Source: Lewinella sp. LCG006
Lineage (GTDB): Bacteria; Bacteroidota; Bacteroidia; Chitinophagales; Saprospiraceae
Assembly: GCF_040784935.1 (NCBI RefSeq)
Contig: NZ_CP160680.1
Span: 7,111,802 to 7,175,801 of the forward strand
Direction of reading: 5' to 3'
DNA: 64,000 bases
In this document: positions 60,309-64,000 of the stretch, piece after piece
How positions within the stretch are numbered: position 1 is the stretch's first letter
Layout of the letters: each line of letters opens with the position of its first letter
Made by a program: the position numbers and the translations under genes
Notes under the pieces: generated by a model
What the model saw: the letters and a program-made list of their open reading frames with translations, nothing else
Database searches by the model: none
What the model was told of the DNA's origin: nothing

Positions 60309-62750
60309 CTACTTGTACAACCTTGCCTGCTTGATATAAATCTTCCGTTCACTCACCTGAGAGTCTACTTTAAATTCAATATCCAGTCCAAAATCCTGCT
60401 CGGTGCAATTGCAATCATGGGGGACATTTTGGTAAAAATACTTCTTGAGGGCCAGGCAGTAGTTACCCAGTTCCATCAATTCCGCATTGGTCAGCACCGT
60501 TTGGCCGTTCAATTCAGGGATATTGGAAAATGTCAGGTATTCCGGTGTAAACTGCTGCCCGGGCACGATGGACCACGTAAATAGCATGATCTGGTCATGT
60601 AGGATACCCGGTTCTGGAAACACAATACTGTATTCTTTGTATTGTACATTGATAATAAACCCGGGATTGGTATTGTACAAGTTTTTGGTGATTACGACCC
60701 CATTGGCATCTTCGTCGGGGAAAGAACGGTGCACCAATATGCCCATCGCACAAGAAGTGTGGGCTATTTTGTAGTAACTCCGCTCTTCAAAAGCACGCCA
60801 ATCCCAGAGGCTGGCCCATACTTTTTTAATGGCCGCTTCAATGGTTTTATTTGGGTCATTGGCTTTGGCAGAATAGGAGCTGTACAAGCCAGCGCCAGAG
60901 AAATCTTCCAGGTCTTCGGCGTTCGTGGAGGATCGAAATCGGAAGGACGGAAAATCAGCAAAATTGCGAATGCGAGCTTCCACCAACGAAATCAATGTTT
61001 CATCAAGGGGTGCGTCTTTGATTCTTTCTTCGAAATCGTTGAGGCGGGCTCGACGGTAAGATGGGTTATTGATGAATTGCTCATTGGCCAACATTTCTTC
61101 CAGAAATACATCCAAGCCTGCGTCTTTGAGGTGTTTGTCGTAGTAATAAAAAGGAATGGCAAAAGAAGACTCCGGCGTAGGGATCGGCAGTCCATTGACC
61201 GAAGTATTAAGGATTTCAGCAAAAATAGCGGCTTTACCACCAATGATGTCAACAAAAGTATAATCAGCAGTTTCCAAGTCTACCAGCCCTTGCATGGTCG
61301 TATTCTTATCCAGAATGACACTGTCCTGCGGTTCATTTTGTGCCCAAAAGGCATTTGCTTCCGTAAGGGAAGCGGGACGTATCTCGAAAGAATCAGCCGC
61401 TACTCTCAAGTACACCAATTGTCCGAGCAGAGCGTCGAGTTTTTCATTGTCCCAACCGTCTCGCAGCGCCATATTAGGGGTATTCCGGTTATGACTGAGT
61501 ACATTGATATGGCTGAGTGGTGTCTGAAATTCGGTGGTAATGATGCCCGCTACAACTGACACATCATTGGGTACCCCATTGAGCAAAACGATGTCATGAC
61601 GCCCAAGGTAGGTCTCTTCCAAATCTTCTAGCGGTACTTTATTGAGGTAACCATAGTTTTCTGCCAGGTTCAGCGCTTGGTAGTTTTGTCCCTCATAGAG
61701 TTCTTCCGGCGTGATTTTGGGGACATCACAGGCATTAAATTCCGGACGATTCGCGAAGAGAAACAACTTACCTTCTAGATAGGAAGTTGCCAGTATTTTG
61801 TCAAACAGCAATTGAACATCTTCACAATTCACCTCATTGGCGGCAACGAAATACAGCACGTATTTGTCCTGATTTTTATAATAATTGAGATTGGCGGGAA
61901 AAAGATAGCGCCCGTCGTTACGGCGGTATTGTGTCTGATTAAAAACGTTGTTACCCTGATCAAAGCCCAGTTGAGCCTGCGCAAACGTGTAATGCAAGGC
62001 GTAGCGTTTGGTGTTCATGTAATACATCAACCCATCCTCCTGATTGTAAATGATTTTGACCGAAGCTACTTCACCATCATTGGTTCTGGAAGGGAGACTG
62101 CTGATCAGATCAAAAGCAATAGGATCAATGAGTTCATTGAAATAATGAAGGTCATCGTTTTCCTTCTTTAAGAGATTAATTCTCAAAAAAGTATCCTTAC
62201 CCACCAATGGAATTTGGCGCGGATAATAGCCTTGTTTGCTCAACAACAGGGTATCAGGTTGAAGAGCCACTGAAGAACGGTGCCAGACAGCCCCCTTATC
62301 CGCTATAGAGGTACGATCACCATTGGAAAACGCCTTAAACGTTTGTATCTCTTCATCCGTGCTCACCCTTAGTAAATAAATCCCAAAAGGCAGCTTTGGG
62401 AATAAATAACTGCCCGCATTGCCCAGATTCCTTTCGTGGCGAACCAAACGGCCATCAATGGCATAAATCTCTAATCCAATGGGAAATTCACCTTCCCAAA
62501 TCATCGCGTTATTGTAAAAACGATAACTGTTTCGTGGGGGAACCAAACTGTCAATTCCCGTATTTTTCAAAAGGAAATCACCAAACAGGTTAGCGTTTTG
62601 TGTCAACGAACTGTTCAATAAATCCACTTGTACTCCAGCAATGGGGAGCCCAGTCGCAACATCTTGAACACGCCCACTGTAAATTGCTTGAGCACTCAAC
62701 AAAAGGGGGAATAAAACAAAAAGGATAGTTGTACTCAAGGGCTTAGACAT
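60309..62750 (-). CDS. secreted PEP/pyruvate-binding (dikinase-like) protein
   Basis: An 813-residue protein with a signal peptide (LSTTILFVLFPLLLSAQ). A carboxypeptidase regulatory-like domain comes first (YSGRVQDVATGLPIAGVQVDLL, in part). A phosphohistidine swivel region follows, TTEFQTPLSHINVLSHNRNT, with His414. The C-terminal half is a PPDK_N-type ATP-grasp: IGGKAAIFAEIL, then FRFRSSTNAEDLEDFSGAGLY near residue 605, and VWASLWDWRAFEERSYY. The order (His domain, then ATP-grasp) is that of glucan water dikinase, the reverse of PEP synthase. Being secreted, it may lack ATP access; it could bind or phosphorylate an envelope glycan. There is no T9SS tail. Confidence 0.8.
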   Translation of the reverse strand: MSKPLSTTILFVLFPLLLSAQAIYSGRVQDVATGLPIAGVQVDLLNSSLTQNANLFGDFLLKNTGIDSLVPPRNSYRFYNNAMIWEGEFPIGLEIYAIDGRLVRHERNLGNAGSYLFPKLPFGIYLLRVSTDEEIQTFKAFSNGDRTSIADKGAVWHRSSVALQPDTLLLSKQGYYPRQIPLVGKDTFLRINLLKKENDDLHYFNELIDPIAFDLISSLPSRTNDGEVASVKIIYNQEDGLMYYMNTKRYALHYTFAQAQLGFDQGNNVFNQTQYRRNDGRYLFPANLNYYKNQDKYVLYFVAANEVNCEDVQLLFDKILATSYLEGKLFLFANRPEFNACDVPKITPEELYEGQNYQALNLAENYGYLNKVPLEDLEETYLGRHDIVLLNGVPNDVSVVAGIITTEFQTPLSHINVLSHNRNTPNMALRDGWDNEKLDALLGQLVYLRVAADSFEIRPASLTEANAFWAQNEPQDSVILDKNTTMQGLVDLETADYTFVDIIGGKAAIFAEILNTSVNGLPIPTPESSFAIPFYYYDKHLKDAGLDVFLEEMLANEQFINNPSYRRARLNDFEERIKDAPLDETLISLVEARIRNFADFPSFRFRSSTNAEDLEDFSGAGLYSSYSAKANDPNKTIEAAIKKVWASLWDWRAFEERSYYKIAHTSCAMGILVHRSFPDEDANGVVITKNLYNTNPGFIINVQYKEYSIVFPEPGILHDQIMLFTWSIVPGQQFTPEYLTFSNIPELNGQTVLTNAELMELGNYCLALKKYFYQNVPHDCNCTEQDFGLDIEFKVDSQVSERKIYIKQARLYK

Positions 62751-63097
62751 ACGAAAAGGTCTTGGTGATGATTAAAAAGGACTTGTAAAGGCAAGACTTC
62801 CTTTCCATGCCAAAGGGTTGGGTTGCCCCGAAACCTTAGGAACACAGTGTAGCACAATAGATTTAATTCATTGAAAATAAACAAATTATCAGCTTGTCTT
62901 GTTTTATTAGTATGCAGGCTTCAAAACACCTCTTCCTTTCAGCTTTCGCTTCCAGATTAGCGCTGTCGCCAATTTTCATTCCCTTGTAAGCGCTACACTT
63001 GCCTGGGTATACTCTATTCAGCTAGCTAAACGTGTAAAGCAAAGGCCATTAAAGCCTCTGACCTTCAAATACCTTAATCAAAATAAACTTCATCTAA
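62751..63097. other. 347-bp non-coding stretch
   Basis: This region separates the divergent dikinase-like gene and the 119-residue protein gene. No gene, promoter motif or hairpin with convincing match was seen. An AGCGCT repeated twice near 62960-62990 was the only small symmetry noticed. Confidence 0.4.
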
Positions 63098-63457
63098 ATG
63101 GAAAAAATAGATTATTTCCCCGACGCTCTTAATTGGGCAAAGAGCCTTCGCCTTTCTGATATGAAAGCCAACTTTGAAGGTTTTGAAACACCAAGAACTT
63201 TTCAACGTGCTGACGAAGACATCTCCTACATCCCTGATATCACTGGGCGAAGGTTGGCTAAAAAATTCTACGTTGAAATTGCCATGAAGAATGAAAACAC
63301 CACTTCTATGGTTTCAAAATGGAAGTTGCTCAGTACTTTGGCGTCCATGAAAGGTGGAAAATTGTACTTACTGGCTCCCCGTGGGCACAAGGCTTTTGTC
63401 CAAAGCTTATTGGACCGTTACCAACTCCCTAATGCAGAATTGGTATATTTAAGTTAA
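63098..63457 (+). CDS. conserved small protein of unknown function (Bacteroidota)
   Basis: A 119-residue cytosolic protein. Text such as YIPDITGRRLAKKFYVEIAMK, then TSMVSKWKLLSTLASMKGGKLYLLAPRGHKAFVQ (in part), is strongly amphipathic and looks well conserved. The D ... ExxxK arrangement and the following alpha/beta pattern recall a small PD-(D/E)xK nuclease fold, but ExK itself is not present, so this is a loose resemblance. It is followed by a strong terminator. No operon partner. Confidence 0.7.
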   Translation: MEKIDYFPDALNWAKSLRLSDMKANFEGFETPRTFQRADEDISYIPDITGRRLAKKFYVEIAMKNENTTSMVSKWKLLSTLASMKGGKLYLLAPRGHKAFVQSLLDRYQLPNAELVYLS

Positions 63458-63483
63458 ATCTATCTGCATCTCTAAAAGAGATA

Positions 63484-63527
63484 AATACCCCGTAGCTGCT
63501 AAATGATAGCCACGGGGTATTTTTTTA
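63484..63527. terminator. bidirectional intrinsic terminator
   Basis: AATACCCCGT and ACGGGGTATT form a perfect 10-bp stem, extended by AGCT/AGCC imperfectly, and are followed by TTTTTTATT. It lies between the convergent 119-residue protein gene and the hydrolase gene. Confidence 0.85.
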
Positions 63528-64000
63528 TTCTACGATCATTTTCCTAACCGCCTGTCCTGATTGGGTACGAATTTGTAACCAATAAATTCCTGGGGTAAGG
63601 GTATTGATCATCAGTTCTTGTTGGCCAGCAGATAATTCTTTGAACAATACCAACTGCCCTTGCTGATTGAGCATTCTCACCTCTGCAGCTTCTTGTAAAT
63701 CATAAATTTGCAGCTTTTCTCTAACGGGATTAGGAAAAACGCGTACGGCCAAATCGTCTCCTATTTCTCTAGTATCCACTGTCCAATCGGCAAAACTGTT
63801 AAAAAACAAGGCGGTCTGGATGACTGCCGGCTCCACACAGCCACCATGATCAGCAGTAGGATTAACATCAAATGTGATCAAATCTACCGCGCCGAGTGCT
63901 TGCATCACGGAATCGGCCACAATACTGTTGCGGTACTTTACCTGGTCATCCGCCGTGCAATAGAGAATACGGGTAGGCTGCTGGGGTGCCCATTCGTAGG
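63525..64000 (-). CDS. secreted alpha/beta hydrolase with T9SS sorting domain, C-terminal part
   Basis: The frame stays open to the edge of the window, so the N-terminus lies outside; an inner start at 63920 is not the true one. The visible text APQQPTRILYCTADDQVKYRNS carries the Asp of a catalytic triad in ADDQV, and PTADHGGCVEPA the His, as in secreted esterase-like alpha/beta hydrolases of Bacteroidota. The final 80 residues (VFPNPVREKLQIYD...QAVRKMIVE) are a type A T9SS sorting domain. Substrate unknown. Confidence 0.85.
   Translation of the reverse strand, partial: YEWAPQQPTRILYCTADDQVKYRNSIVADSVMQALGAVDLITFDVNPTADHGGCVEPAVIQTALFFNSFADWTVDTREIGDDLAVRVFPNPVREKLQIYDLQEAAEVRMLNQQGQLVLFKELSAGQQELMINTLTPGIYWLQIRTQSGQAVRKMIVE

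Noticed and set aside
60642-61559. 305-codon frame antisense to the dikinase-like gene
   Set aside because: It mirrors the conserved ATP-grasp and swivel regions of the real gene and has no features of its own.
1-64000. tRNA, rRNA or tmRNA genes
   Set aside because: No cloverleaf-like set of stems with a TTCGA/TTCAA T-loop context or conserved rRNA text was noticed by eye; a covariance search was not possible.

Overview
The window is chromosomal DNA of a Bacteroidota bacterium, most likely from the Saprospiria (Lewinella/Saprospiraceae-like). Six proteins end in a type IX secretion (T9SS) sorting domain, several secreted proteins carry SprB or FG-GAP/VCBS repeats, lipoproteins have short lipoboxes, the few promoters I can propose match the Bacteroidota -7 motif TAnnTTTG, and large hairpin elements sit between genes. 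The assignment is inferred from gene content. I saw no rRNA, tRNA or CRISPR array.

Layout. 1-6.5 kb: end of an RCK_C-containing ion transporter, a minus-strand operon (MazG-like pyrophosphohydrolase, D-2-hydroxyacid dehydrogenase, Gfo/Idh/MocA oxidoreductase), a PLP arginine decarboxylase, and a META-domain lipoprotein coupled to an acyltransferase. 6.5-8.3 kb: an IS1182-family element lying at the apex of a long imperfect palindrome. 8.4-16.2 kb: a 1447-residue FG-GAP/T9SS protein, a large helical protein of unknown function, and isocitrate dehydrogenase kinase/phosphatase (aceK). 16.2-20.8 kb: a three-level nested insertion, in which an IS21-family element sits inside an IS630-family transposase gene, which itself sits inside a regulator-like gene. 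Both insertions can be undone in silico to restore open reading frames. 20.8-23.4 kb: a 50-residue double-glycine-leader peptide with a structured 5' leader, a large helical protein and a stand-alone LuxR-type HTH protein. 24.2-30.1 kb: a compact four-gene operon of a MoxR-like AAA+ ATPase, a zincin-like/VWA protein and two tandem paralogous helical-repeat proteins; this is the best candidate for an undescribed system. 30.1-42.5 kb: housekeeping and metabolic genes (GH3 adenylating enzyme, sugar dehydrogenase, cyclase, deoxynucleoside kinase, NDH-2, MFS transporter) plus a 1.2 kb tandem array of hairpin units. 42.5-64 kb: three secreted metalloproteases of different families (M12B-like, M43, M64), RmuC, a flavin monooxygenase, a membrane TPR protein, an amidohydrolase, an IS3-family element with a -1 frameshift signal, a secreted PEP/pyruvate-binding (dikinase-like) protein and the end of a secreted alpha/beta hydrolase.

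The window mixes core metabolism, a large secreted proteolytic and adhesive repertoire, and active mobile DNA. The non-coding DNA is informative: at least three families of palindromic intergenic elements occur, one amplified into an ABCABC array. The nested transposons separate the halves of a regulator-like gene that lies divergent from the peptide gene, so the peptide locus may have lost its native control. Functions rest on motif recognition by eye; no database search was run.
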